NCBI GenBank assembly: GCA_937910235.1
Contig: CALENB010000430.1
Location: forward strand, 1 to 38,536
Source of the DNA: an uncultured Myxococcales bacterium
GTDB taxonomy: Bacteria; Myxococcota_A; UBA9042
DNA: 38,536 nt
Direction: 5' to 3'
The first letter of the stretch is position 1. Every line of letters begins with the position of its first letter. Positions 22,446 to 31,493 of this stretch are shown piece after piece. The position numbers and the translations under genes were made by a program. The notes below the pieces were generated by a model that was not told the DNA's origin, did no database searches, and worked only from the letters and a program-made list of their open reading frames with translations.

Positions 22446-25400
22446 ATGATTCGCATTTTCGCCGGCTCAGACCCCAAAGGTCACAAGCGCCGCCGCCACG
22501 GTGCGCTCGCCGCACGTTCGCTCGCCGCGGTGCTCTCCGCGCTGGTCTTGCTGGGAGGCTGCGCCGAAGAGCGTGATCCCATCGACCGGGTCCAGCCCTA
22601 CGCCCTGAAAAAGGCCGATTTCGCGGGCGAGTGGTACTACCAGCGCACCGTCGTCGACGTGCCGGCGGCCAATGGCTTCACGTTTGTCGGCAACACTGAC
22701 CACAGCGGCTTGCAGAAGGTGAAGTTCGACATTCAGGAGAACACCCTGTTTGTCCGCCGAAACGTCGAGCTCATCAAAGGCGCCGACGACAAAGCGACGA
22801 AGGGCGACGATTACGAGGGCGAGGTCATCGGCGCGTTCCCGATCCTCAGGCACTTTGACGTGCGCCGCGCGTACAACCCGACCACCGGCGAGGAGATGAA
22901 CATCCTCGAAGAGAACGCGATCGATCGGCCTTGGTACGACCGCGATTACATCCGTGTGGACTGGTCCCGCAACAACGTCACGAACTACCAGCTCGACTTT
23001 GAGCGCGCCAGCATCGAGGCGGTGCCGTACTACCCACAGCAGACCGACAAGGACGGCAAGGTGAACCCCGACGCGCCGCTGCTTCAGTTTGACGCGGACC
23101 AGCCCTACTTCGATGTCACCAACCGCATCTTCGCCAAGGCTGGCACGATCGATTACCCCGGCTACGGCGAGATTCCGGTCTGTTGGCTGCAGGGCGGCGA
23201 GACCTCGGAGTGCGGTAGCGGCGAGTACAGCATTCGCCACTCGTTCCAGAAGATCGACCCGAAGCACCAGTACATCGCGCGGGCCTACAAGGGCGCGGTG
23301 ACGGACATGTTCGGCTTCTTTACGTCAGACCGCCTCGTCTACGACGGCAAGACGGGACTCAAGCAGCAGAACAAGGAGCGCTTCCTGCAGCGCCACAACA
23401 TCTGGAAGGATTGGACGGACGCTGAGGGCAAGGTCATCGACCCGTCAAAACGCACGCCGAAACCGATTGTGTACCACGTAAACGTTGATTTTCCGGACGA
23501 TCTGAAGGCAGTCGCCCGCAAAGTGGGTACGCAGTGGAACAACACGTTCAAGGACGTCGTCCAGGCTGTGGGCAATCCCTACACGGGCGACATGTTCATC
23601 TTCTGCGAGAACAACCCCGTCAAGGCAGGCGATCCCGCTGAGTGCGGCGCGCCGGGTCTGTCGCCGCGATTGGGCGACATCCGCTACTCCTTCATGGCCT
23701 TCGTGCCGAAGTACATGAAATACGGCCTGCTCGGCCTTGGGCCGTCCAACAACGATCCCGAGACCGGCGAGATCATCAGCGGTATGGCGTACCTCTATCA
23801 CCACAACAACACCGCCGCCTGGAAGACGGTCGAGATGATCGAGCTGCTCAACGGCACGCGCGATCCGAAGGGGTTCATCGTCGGCCAGGATCTGACCGAG
23901 TGGGTCAGCCAGGTGAAGACGAACCAGCGCCGCTTTCAGCCACGTGGCCTGAACGAGGCGACCGAGATGGTCGATCGCCTAGCCAACAGCGTGTTTTCGA
24001 AGTACTGGGCTGGTCGCCGCACCAAGCTGACGCAGCTCGACGTCGACGCGCAGCACAAACACGGCCACCACGCCTGGGCCGACAAGCACCTGCAGACGAT
24101 GTACGACGCGGGCCACCTCAATGGCCTGGGTAACAGCGCCGCAGCGCGACTGGACCGGCTGCGTAACACCGGCATCGAGAAGCAGCTCATGCACCCCGAG
24201 CTGAAGATGGCCGCTGGTTTTGCGCCGGAAGAGCCGGTGACGGAGCAGCTGCTCGAGGCGGCGAGCCCGCTGCGTCAGGGCTTGAAGGCCCGCATCCAAG
24301 ATCGCGCGCGCATTCGTCAGGACATCGCCGCGAGCCGCAACATGTACCTGCCTGAGATGCTCGACGACGCGCTCATGGGCTTGGCGAATGAGGTGAAAGG
24401 CAAGACCAGCGACGAGATCTATCAGGTCGTGCGTGAGTCGGTGTACACTGCGGTGTTTGCACATGAAGTGGGTCACAGCCTGGGCTTGATGCACAACTTT
24501 GGCGGCTCCGACGACGCGGTGAACTACTTCGACGACTACTGGAAGCTCCGCGACGACGGCAAGGTCGCGCCCCGCTTGGTCGACCCGATCAGCGACAAAG
24601 AGATCAACGGCAAGCTCTACAACTACTCGTACAGCTCGGTCATGGACTACGCCGGCCGCTTGACCATCGACGGGCTCGGGGTCGGCAAGTACGACCGCGC
24701 CGCCCTGCTCTTTGGCTACGGCAACAAGGTCGAGGTCTTCAAGGACGCAGGCAAACAGCCGGCCGTGTGGAAGAAGTGGTTCGACGGTCGCTCGGAGATC
24801 CTCGAGTTCTACCTGACCGGCCCGCAGGTCACCCACTACACCAAGGTCTACAACGACATGGGTCCGAAGATGTACGAGGCGAGCAACCGCCTCCTCGTCG
24901 ACGCGGACACGCTGAAGACCGACTTGAGCGAGGCCACCGTCGGCGACAAGACCTACAAGCGTGTGCCCTACGTGTATTGCAGCCATGGCCGCAGTGACTT
25001 GAGCGACAGCTGCTTGACCCGAGACTTCGGCGCCGACAGTCAGGAGCGCATGAGCCACTTCTTGGAGGAGTGGGACACGTGGTACATCACGCGCGCGTTT
25101 GTGCGCGGTGATTTGAGCGTCAGCAACAGCTCGTACGCCAACCGCTACTACGGCCGCATCTACCACCGCATCAAGCAATGGAACGATATTTACGGGCTCT
25201 ACGCGGCCTTCTTGCCGCAGTTCTACGCGCCGAACACGCTGAAGAACTTCCTCTCCGACCCAATCAACGGCTGGGGTGGCAACACGTGGGCCGTGCAGAA
25301 CGCGTTCCAGTACCTGGTTGAGACGATCCTCATGCCGGACGTGGGTTCGTACGGCAAACAGACGCGCGCCGACGGCTCGAGCCTCTGGAAGACCGGCGGC

Positions 25401-26207
25401 GGTGGGAACCTCAACCTCGACGTCACAAACGCGCGGTACTACTCGACAGATTGGTCGCGCGGCTCCAATGGCGGCCGTGACTGTGGCTACTTCTGGTACG
25501 AGTGCCTCAGCCACATCGGCTTCTACGTGGACAAAGTGATGGCGATGATGGCCATCAGCGACAGCCAGACGAACTTCGTGGCGCGCGCCAACCCCATCGA
25601 TATTCGTGAGTGGCATGTGAGCTACTACAACACGTTCAGCCAGTCGATCCGTGACATCAACGCCGCGCTGCAGTCCGGTGATTGGCGCCGCGTCGGCCCG
25701 TTCCGCGACACCAAGGGTCAGATCCGCTTCCCGAACTACAGCGGTCAGCTCAGCACCACGCACGCCGATCCGATCGACCCCGCCGCCGACTTCACGGTTC
25801 AGCTCTACTTCTCGCTGCTGGGCCAGGCCAACTTCATGGGCAACTACGACCGCGACTTCATCGAGGAGGCCCAGATTTGGGTCGACGGCACGTGGAAAGC
25901 GCCGAACATGCCCGCGGAAGCGACGGTCTCGTTCCTCGACCCGCAGAGTGGCATGACCTACGGCGCGCTCAACAAGACCGGTGGCGCCGGCGCGGCCATG
26001 ATCGCCCACGCCAATCTGCTGCTTTCCCGGTCTTTGAGCTGCGACAGCGACGACACCAGCGCCACGAAGGCGGATGACTGCGTCACGGGTCTCAGCGGCA
26101 ACGCCAAGAACGCCGCGACCGCCGACTTGAAGAAGTACGTGCAGCTGCTCAAGAGCGTCGCCGACATGAGCTTCGCGATGAGCTACGGCCACCCGCTCAA
26201 CCCGTAA
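22446..26207 (+). CDS. Large zinc-dependent metalloprotease lipoprotein (metzincin)
   Basis: The product is 1253 residues from the ATG at 22446, with GGAG six bases upstream; an in-frame TTG at 22434 is a poorer choice. The signal ends in lipobox LLGGC, followed by AEERD, so an outer-membrane lipoprotein is expected. The catalytic helix reads HEVGHSLGLMH, with zinc ligands His673, His677 and His683 and catalytic Glu674. The Met-turn is SSVMDY with Met733. Together these define a metzincin of the HExxHxxGxxH type. The arrangement resembles bacterial zinc-dependent metalloproteases with DUF4953-like catalytic regions. About 650 residues precede the catalytic helix, rich in Tyr, Asp and Asn. The C-terminal 500 residues have no recognised domain. 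It probably degrades extracellular proteins. Confidence 0.9.
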   Translation: MIRIFAGSDPKGHKRRRHGALAARSLAAVLSALVLLGGCAEERDPIDRVQPYALKKADFAGEWYYQRTVVDVPAANGFTFVGNTDHSGLQKVKFDIQENTLFVRRNVELIKGADDKATKGDDYEGEVIGAFPILRHFDVRRAYNPTTGEEMNILEENAIDRPWYDRDYIRVDWSRNNVTNYQLDFERASIEAVPYYPQQTDKDGKVNPDAPLLQFDADQPYFDVTNRIFAKAGTIDYPGYGEIPVCWLQGGETSECGSGEYSIRHSFQKIDPKHQYIARAYKGAVTDMFGFFTSDRLVYDGKTGLKQQNKERFLQRHNIWKDWTDAEGKVIDPSKRTPKPIVYHVNVDFPDDLKAVARKVGTQWNNTFKDVVQAVGNPYTGDMFIFCENNPVKAGDPAECGAPGLSPRLGDIRYSFMAFVPKYMKYGLLGLGPSNNDPETGEIISGMAYLYHHNNTAAWKTVEMIELLNGTRDPKGFIVGQDLTEWVSQVKTNQRRFQPRGLNEATEMVDRLANSVFSKYWAGRRTKLTQLDVDAQHKHGHHAWADKHLQTMYDAGHLNGLGNSAAARLDRLRNTGIEKQLMHPELKMAAGFAPEEPVTEQLLEAASPLRQGLKARIQDRARIRQDIAASRNMYLPEMLDDALMGLANEVKGKTSDEIYQVVRESVYTAVFAHEVGHSLGLMHNFGGSDDAVNYFDDYWKLRDDGKVAPRLVDPISDKEINGKLYNYSYSSVMDYAGRLTIDGLGVGKYDRAALLFGYGNKVEVFKDAGKQPAVWKKWFDGRSEILEFYLTGPQVTHYTKVYNDMGPKMYEASNRLLVDADTLKTDLSEATVGDKTYKRVPYVYCSHGRSDLSDSCLTRDFGADSQERMSHFLEEWDTWYITRAFVRGDLSVSNSSYANRYYGRIYHRIKQWNDIYGLYAAFLPQFYAPNTLKNFLSDPINGWGGNTWAVQNAFQYLVETILMPDVGSYGKQTRADGSSLWKTGGGGNLNLDVTNARYYSTDWSRGSNGGRDCGYFWYECLSHIGFYVDKVMAMMAISDSQTNFVARANPIDIREWHVSYYNTFSQSIRDINAALQSGDWRRVGPFRDTKGQIRFPNYSGQLSTTHADPIDPAADFTVQLYFSLLGQANFMGNYDRDFIEEAQIWVDGTWKAPNMPAEATVSFLDPQSGMTYGALNKTGGAGAAMIAHANLLLSRSLSCDSDDTSATKADDCVTGLSGNAKNAATADLKKYVQLLKSVADMSFAMSYGHPLNP

Positions 26208-26221
26208 TGCGGGGGTGGCCG
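26186..26221 (+). terminator. Strong hairpin spanning the metalloprotease stop codon, without U-tract
   Basis: CGGCCACCCGC (26186-26196) pairs with GCGGGGGTGGCCG (26209-26221) over 11 bp with a 2-nt bulge. The TAA (26205-26207) sits in the loop. No T-run follows. It could be a partial terminator or an mRNA 3'-end stabiliser between the protease and the YfhO-like gene. The pairing is directly visible; the function is inferred. Confidence 0.4.
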
Positions 26222-26246
26222 GTGACTGAGTCGACCCGGGCGCGCC

Positions 26247-28523
26247 GTGCGTCGTGACGCCGCCAAGCTGCTGGGGCTCACCGCCTTGGTGGGGCTGGTC
26301 GTCGTGGCGCTCATGGCCGAGGCGCTGCAGGCCCCGCTCGGTTTCGGCGGCGCTGGCACCGACATTCGCTCGCTCGTAGCGCCGCATTGGACGTTTGTGG
26401 GCGACGCGCTGCGAGACGGTCGACTAGCCCGCTGGAATCCGCACATCTTCACCGGTCAGCCCGAGCTCGCGGGCGCGCAGTGGGGCGTGCTGTATCCGGT
26501 TCAAGCGGCGCTGTTGCTGGCGTTGCCCGTCCGCGACGCGATCCTCGCCAGCATCTGGCTGCACCTGTGCCTCACGTTCGCCGCCGGCTATCTCCTCAGC
26601 GCGGCGTGGTTGCGCACCCAACATCGGCCGACGCCCGCTGCGGCCTGTAGCCTCGGTGGTCTGGCGCTGCTGGGCTCCGGCGTGGTCATGGGGCACCTGC
26701 ACGCGGGGCATTTGATGCTGACTCAAGCCACGCCTTGGTTTGTGCTTGGCGCGGCCGCCGGGTTGCGAGCGTTGGCGGGGAGGCGGTTTGGCGGGCCGCT
26801 CGCGGCCGCGAGCTTCGCGCTCGGCATCCTGGCTGGCGGCATCCAGGTCGCGCCCTATGCCGGCCTCGCCGCGCTGCTGGTCTGGGCGAGCGCGTGGCCA
26901 GCGGTGCGGCCGCGCGGCCGGGCGGTCCTGGTTCTTGCCGGCTGGCTCGTCGTCGCCGCGGCGCTCGCCGCCGGTCAGCTTGTACCGACGCTTGAGTTGA
27001 CGGCGCACTCGGGCCGGCAGCTGCTCGGTCAGATCGCGCCGCGGCCCCGCTTCCTGCTGCGCGGCACAGACCTGCTCGGCCTCATCTCGCCCACGGCCAC
27101 GCAGGACTGGGAGCGCGCCGCGTTCTTGGGCGGGCCGGTGGTCGCGCTCGCCCTCGCGCGCCTGGCTGGACCCGCGCGCGCCGCCCCGGTGATGCTGTGG
27201 CTCGGTGCGCTAGCGGCCTGGTTGCTCGGCGCGTCGGTCGCCAGTGACGTTGTAGCCGCGACCCCTGGTTTGCAGCTGCTGCGGGTCCCGGCGCGCTCAG
27301 TCTGGGTCATCGTGACAGTCTTGCCGCTCGCCGCCATCAGCGCGCTGACGCTACCGACGGCTGACCGCAAGGTCGTCGTACGCCTCGCGGCTTGGATTTG
27401 CGGGCTTTTTGCGCTGATCATCGGCATGGCCGGGGGCGGCCTCGTCGTCGCGATGCTGACCGCGACCGCCGGGGGCGCCTTGGCTTGGTTGGCGCATCGC
27501 GACTCCGACAAGGCGCGCTCCTTGGCGGTGACATCGGCCGCGCTCGTGCTGCTGCTCGGTGGCGCCACGAGCTTCGCGCCGCTGCGGGCGGAGCGCGACC
27601 TTCCGGCGCCGCTCCGAACGCAATTTGTCGCTGCCGCGCCGAATTTTCGCGTCATGACGGGCCCCGGCGGCCTCTGGAATCTCGGTATGCGCCATGGCTA
27701 CTTGCACCTCGGCGGCTACGAACCGCTGATGACAGCGCGCGCCATGCACCTCGCGCGGGCGCTCGCCACCCCGCCGTCGGCTGGCCGCCTGTTTGCCATC
27801 GTGCCGGATCGACCGCTGACGCCACATCGGCTGTGGACACGGCTGGGTGTGCGGTGGGCGCTGGGCAATGACGCCGCCGCCCGGCGCGCTTGGGGCGCGT
27901 GGGGCCCACGTGTGGCGGCCGCGGGCGCCTCTGCGCTGTACCGCGCCGGCGATGCGACGCCGCGGGCGTACTTCGTGGCCTGCCCGGCTGCGGCGACGTC
28001 ACCGGCATCGGCCCTGCGCAGGCTCGCAGCGGCGACAGAACCGCGCGTCGCCGTGATCGAGGGGGCCGTGATCGAGGGGGCCGTGATCGAGGGGGCTGTG
28101 ATCGAGGCTGCCGTGGCGCCGTGCGCCACGCCCGGCGCGACGGCCGACGTGCGCATCGTGCGCGCCGAGGCGGAGCGACTCGACGTGCTGGTGACGGCTT
28201 CGGCGCCGGGCTGGCTCATCGTACAGGACCTGCTGTACCCCGGCTGGCAGGCGACCGTCGACGGTGAGGCGGCGACGATGCTGCACGCCAACGCCGTCGG
28301 TCGCGCGCTGCGAGTGAGCGGCGGCGCGCACCGCGTCGAGATGCGATTCGTTGCCGCCAACGTCACCGCTGGGCTGGGGGTCAGCGCCATCGCGTGGCTG
28401 CTGTGGTTGGTGTGGCTGCTCCGACTCTTGTGGCTGCGCCGATCGCTGGCGGCGCCTGGTTCCGCGCTGGCAGCGGCTACTTCCGGCCCAGCTGCGTCAT
28501 CCGATCCGGCAATCGCGAGATGA
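26247..28523 (+). CDS. YfhO-like polytopic membrane protein
   Basis: The product is 758 residues from the GTG at 26247. This start keeps the first membrane helix (LLGLTALVGLVVVALMAEAL), although no good ribosome binding site is seen. The early loop GGAGTDIRSLVAPHWTFVGDALRDGRLARWNPHIFTGQPELAGAQWGVLYP follows the GxDxxxxxxP...RWNPxxFxGxP pattern of YfhO/GT-C-type membrane proteins. About 11-13 hydrophobic helices follow. Then comes a periplasmic domain (about 470-710) and a last helix (AIAWLLWLVWLLRLLWL). C-terminal SGGAHRVEMRF is also typical of this family. Such proteins are thought to glycosylate cell-envelope polymers with lipid-linked sugars. The 3' end overlaps the convergent gene by 47 bp. 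Confidence 0.83.
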   Translation: MRRDAAKLLGLTALVGLVVVALMAEALQAPLGFGGAGTDIRSLVAPHWTFVGDALRDGRLARWNPHIFTGQPELAGAQWGVLYPVQAALLLALPVRDAILASIWLHLCLTFAAGYLLSAAWLRTQHRPTPAAACSLGGLALLGSGVVMGHLHAGHLMLTQATPWFVLGAAAGLRALAGRRFGGPLAAASFALGILAGGIQVAPYAGLAALLVWASAWPAVRPRGRAVLVLAGWLVVAAALAAGQLVPTLELTAHSGRQLLGQIAPRPRFLLRGTDLLGLISPTATQDWERAAFLGGPVVALALARLAGPARAAPVMLWLGALAAWLLGASVASDVVAATPGLQLLRVPARSVWVIVTVLPLAAISALTLPTADRKVVVRLAAWICGLFALIIGMAGGGLVVAMLTATAGGALAWLAHRDSDKARSLAVTSAALVLLLGGATSFAPLRAERDLPAPLRTQFVAAAPNFRVMTGPGGLWNLGMRHGYLHLGGYEPLMTARAMHLARALATPPSAGRLFAIVPDRPLTPHRLWTRLGVRWALGNDAAARRAWGAWGPRVAAAGASALYRAGDATPRAYFVACPAAATSPASALRRLAAATEPRVAVIEGAVIEGAVIEGAVIEAAVAPCATPGATADVRIVRAEAERLDVLVTASAPGWLIVQDLLYPGWQATVDGEAATMLHANAVGRALRVSGGAHRVEMRFVAANVTAGLGVSAIAWLLWLVWLLRLLWLRRSLAAPGSALAAATSGPAASSDPAIAR
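28053..28112 (+). repeat. 15-bp tandem repeat in the YfhO-like gene
   Basis: Four in-frame units of gtgatcgagggggcc lie at 28053-28067, 28068-28082, 28083-28097 and 28098-28112, the last two with small changes. They encode VIEGA repeats in the extracytoplasmic domain. Gain or loss of units changes the length by five residues without frameshift. Confidence 0.95.
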
Positions 28524-30222
28524 AGTGCACCCGCTCCTCACGACCAAAAATCTTCTGCTCCAACAGCCGCGCTCGCCGCTGCACATCGACGGGCGGATGG
28601 CCGCAGGCGTCACGCCCCAGGCGGCTCAGCAGCACCTGAAGGGCGCGCCCAGTCGCTGAACGGCGAGGCACGCTGCAGGCGTGCAGCAGCGTCGTGAACG
28701 GCGATGGCCCCCACGCGACCTCCGCCATCCAGGCCGAGAACTCAGCCTGACTGCGCACGCTGAACGTCTCGGGACACTGAAGACACGGCAGCTTGCGCTC
28801 CAGCCCGCCGTGCAAGCGCTGGTCGGCCACGTGCCGCGCTTCATGCACCGCGACGTTGCGCGCCAACCAGATCACCAATCGGTCGAGCGCATCTTGCAGA
28901 CCGCCCGTGGCGCGCAGGGTTCGGCTCGCGTTCTCCAGCTCGGCCACGTGCGCTGGCGTCAGCGCGGGGCACTCGAACTGGCCCTCGCGCGCCGCGACGC
29001 TGCGGAGCCAGCGCAGCGTGTCCTTGCCGGGGCCCTCCACCTTGTTCATGTGCAGCACGAGGCGCGCGCCGCATCGCCGCTGAATCGTGACGTGATTGCG
29101 GATGCGCACCAGCGTGCCACGCGCCCGCGCCGTCGAGCTGACGGCGTGCCACTCGGCGTCCGTCAGGGCCGTCCGCACCTCAGCGCGGACACGTCCGACG
29201 AGGGAGGTGTCCTCCGCAGGCCGCTGCGTAGGCCGTGGCGCGGTGTCCGCGGCCAGCGGCGTGACGACCGCCTCGGCCGCCACGCCGCTGGCCGCGCCGT
29301 CGTCGCCGCGAATGCTCACGCCGGTGTCGACGCCGACCGAGTCTTCGGAGCCTTGGGCCCTCGCCGCCACACGGGCCCGCTGCGCCGCCGCCTCACTCAG
29401 CGCTGGTCGCGCTTCGGTCAGGTCAGTGTCGGGCTGCTCGACGACCTCTACGTCGGTCGCCGTCGGGGCCAGCGCTGGCCACATCACGTCCATGGCGTGG
29501 TCTCTGATCCGGTGCAGGAGCAGCGCCGCATGGTCTCGGTCTGGGCTGGCGTGACCCAGCGCCAGCTCCACGACGTTGAGCCGATCCGCCCGAGAAAGCA
29601 GCCGCGTCACGACGCGCTCCTCACCCACCATCAGCACCGCCGTGCCCCGAATTCGATACGTTTTCAGGTAGAATTGGGCCGTCCCTGGGCCCACGAGCAT
29701 GTTGCCCTCCAGCCACCACGGCGCGCCACCGTTGCGCAGCAGCTCGTTCCACGCGGCGACGACGTCCAACAGCTCGTCATTTCGCTTGAGGAGGCCGCGG
29801 TCGGGGGCGGCGAGTTCGTGCAGCGTGCCGAACAGCGCGCCGAGGGCGGGGCTGGGCGCGATGGCGTCACTCAGCGCCTGAAACGCGGTCTCCGCCGCCA
29901 CCTCATCTTCGTTTCGTGCGACGACCCAGTTCGTCAACAGCTCACCATGGACGCGCTCCAGATCGACGCCTGCCAGCGGCACGTCGCTCGACCAGGCCTG
30001 CCAGCTAAACCAGGCCCGGCGGACGTTGCGCTGAATCTTCTCGCCGTGTGTGAACGCGATGATGGTGAGCGGCAGGGCGATGGCGAGCAGCACCATGATC
30101 TGGCTGCGACGCCGCAGATCCAGCCTAAAAGCGCGCTCGATCGCCTCAAACTCTGGATCGGGGCGCACCGGCCCTTGGATGGGCGCAAACAGGTCTTCGT
30201 GTTGAAGTGGGTCTTCCCGCAT
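28477..30222 (-). CDS. Single-pass membrane protein with HExxH motif, possible metallopeptidase
   Basis: The product is 581 residues from the ATG at 30222, which has GAGGGA seven bases upstream; a GTG at 30243 is the less likely alternative. Residues 41-59 (IMVLLAIALPLTIIAFTHG) form one transmembrane helix, with an N-terminal cytoplasmic stretch of about 40 residues. The large outer part has a helical region, an Ala/Thr/Asp-rich linker (about 260-345) and a C-terminal region holding VHEARHVAD (His460, Glu461, His464). A Glu at 494 is a possible third zinc ligand. CLQC (480-483) lies between. The HExxH plus downstream Glu suggests a gluzincin-like peptidase, but the family is unknown to me. 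It is last of the minus-strand run. Its 3' end overlaps the YfhO-like gene. Confidence 0.78.
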   Translation of the reverse strand: MREDPLQHEDLFAPIQGPVRPDPEFEAIERAFRLDLRRRSQIMVLLAIALPLTIIAFTHGEKIQRNVRRAWFSWQAWSSDVPLAGVDLERVHGELLTNWVVARNEDEVAAETAFQALSDAIAPSPALGALFGTLHELAAPDRGLLKRNDELLDVVAAWNELLRNGGAPWWLEGNMLVGPGTAQFYLKTYRIRGTAVLMVGEERVVTRLLSRADRLNVVELALGHASPDRDHAALLLHRIRDHAMDVMWPALAPTATDVEVVEQPDTDLTEARPALSEAAAQRARVAARAQGSEDSVGVDTGVSIRGDDGAASGVAAEAVVTPLAADTAPRPTQRPAEDTSLVGRVRAEVRTALTDAEWHAVSSTARARGTLVRIRNHVTIQRRCGARLVLHMNKVEGPGKDTLRWLRSVAAREGQFECPALTPAHVAELENASRTLRATGGLQDALDRLVIWLARNVAVHEARHVADQRLHGGLERKLPCLQCPETFSVRSQAEFSAWMAEVAWGPSPFTTLLHACSVPRRSATGRALQVLLSRLGRDACGHPPVDVQRRARLLEQKIFGREERVHFISRLPDRMTQLGRK

Positions 30223-30241
30223 CGGCGTCCCTCGCAGCCGC

Positions 30242-30274
30242 ACGCTGGCAGAATTTGGAGGCGGGAGCCAGCGT
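30242..30274 (-). promoter_or_regulatory. Hairpin in the gap upstream of the HExxH membrane protein gene
   Basis: ACGCTGGC (30242-30249) and GCCAGCGT (30267-30274) are perfect 8-bp arms around a 17-nt loop. They lie between the stop of the 375-residue lipoprotein gene and the start at 30222. No T-run follows, so it is either a weak terminator or a leader structure. Confidence 0.35.
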
Positions 30275-30311
30275 CATGTTGGGCGCAGGTCGCGCGCTCG
30301 CGGCGAGGTGA

Positions 30312-31439
30312 TCACGGCAAGGGAGTCCACACGCCAACCTCGCGGCTGGAGACGTGGGCCTCAATCTCGATGTCCTTGTCGCCTTTGGTGGCGCCGACGA
30401 TGAGGTGCATCTTGAACCGATCATCGGTCGTCGCGCGGCTCTTGCTGCCGTCCACGGGCAGCGTCCGCAGGCTGATCCCGGTGATACCCGAATCCACGAT
30501 CGTCGCCTGGGGTGGGATCGCCGCCATGCGAACGCCCGTCGCGGTGAAGCGTGTCAGCACACGCAGGCAGGTCGTGCCACCGCATGGCGTCGCGGCCTCG
30601 AGCGTCGTGGAGCCCGACAGGTCGGCCGGGTCGATAATCGCGCCTGCTTTCGCCAGCAGCTCGGCGGTCTTGTCGGTGTCGATCGTCCACTGCTCACCGA
30701 CGTGCACGCGCACCGCGGTGCCGAACATCTCCTGGTCCGTCGATTTGGGCTCCGAGGTCGTGAACACGAGCTTGAGCAGCAACGTGTCCGCGGCGCTCAA
30801 GGGGCCAGAGCTGGCGTCCAGGCGCGGCTTGGGGCCGGTGCGTCTGACGGTCAGCACGGTGCCTGCGGCGAGCACGTCACGCTCGCCCTTGGCCGTCCTG
30901 CCGACGCAGCTGGTGATCGTGTATTCGCTGCGCACGATTTGGCCGATGGCGTTGACCTCGAGCACCTTGCCGACCGCGTTTGCGGTGAGGGAGCGCTGCA
31001 CATCGACCTTGCGCTCGTCGCCGTCCACGCGCTGGATGAACGTCTGTTGCATGCTCGCCGTGACTTGCATGGCGAAACGCTCGCCGACCTTGGCGGCTGG
31101 GCTGAGGTCCACCTTCCACGGACCCTTGGTTTGGCCGCGCTGGGCGGCCTTCGCCGGGATTCTTGGGCTGCCCGGTTTGGCAGGCGAGGCCGGCTTGGTG
31201 ATCGCTCGCGGACGAGCGGCCTGGGCGCGCTCGCCGCTTTGCCCGTCGCTATCGGCCACCTCCTGCGGCGGACTCGACCGCCCCGGACCACGCTCGGCGA
31301 CCAGGGCGCCGCGGCCACGCGCGTGACCCTGCGTGTGCACCGGCGCCCCAGCGCACGCCGTGATCGACACCAACACGATGCCAAGCCCCAGGCGAATCGG
31401 CGCGCGGGTGTTCCTTGCTGTTGCTGCTAACCCGTTCAT
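30312..31439 (-). CDS. Lipoprotein of unknown function
   Basis: The product is 375 residues from the ATG at 31439, which has AGGAGAGGG four to ten bases upstream; an in-frame start at 31472 has none. The signal peptide core is IRLGLGIVLVSITAC with lipobox Cys at about 29, followed by AGAP, so outer-membrane sorting is likely. Residues 30-105 are a Pro-, Ala- and Lys/Arg-rich low-complexity linker. The C-terminal domain (about 106-375) is beta-rich, with stretches such as ERFAMQVTASMQQTF, GKVLEVNAIGQIVRSEYTIT and VRVHVGEQWTIDTDKT. It ends DKDIEIEAHVSSREVG. No motif of a known enzyme is visible. It lies 54 bp after the Bax1-like gene. Confidence 0.8.
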   Translation of the reverse strand: MNGLAATARNTRAPIRLGLGIVLVSITACAGAPVHTQGHARGRGALVAERGPGRSSPPQEVADSDGQSGERAQAARPRAITKPASPAKPGSPRIPAKAAQRGQTKGPWKVDLSPAAKVGERFAMQVTASMQQTFIQRVDGDERKVDVQRSLTANAVGKVLEVNAIGQIVRSEYTITSCVGRTAKGERDVLAAGTVLTVRRTGPKPRLDASSGPLSAADTLLLKLVFTTSEPKSTDQEMFGTAVRVHVGEQWTIDTDKTAELLAKAGAIIDPADLSGSTTLEAATPCGGTTCLRVLTRFTATGVRMAAIPPQATIVDSGITGISLRTLPVDGSKSRATTDDRFKMHLIVGATKGDKDIEIEAHVSSREVGVWTPLP

Positions 31440-31493
31440 GACCCTCTCCTGTTGCCCGAGCCAGTGTCGCACTGAACCCGCCTCGTCTGCAGT

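Noticed and set aside
23979-26387. An 802-codon minus-strand open frame opposite the metalloprotease
   Set aside because: It has an Arg/Val/Ala-rich composition without motifs, while the plus strand shows a lipobox and a complete zinc site. It is a GC-wobble shadow.
28681-31326. An 881-codon plus-strand open frame opposite two minus-strand genes
   Set aside because: The translation is Arg/His/Gln-rich low-complexity. The minus-strand genes have ribosome binding sites, a membrane helix, a lipobox and an HExxH motif.
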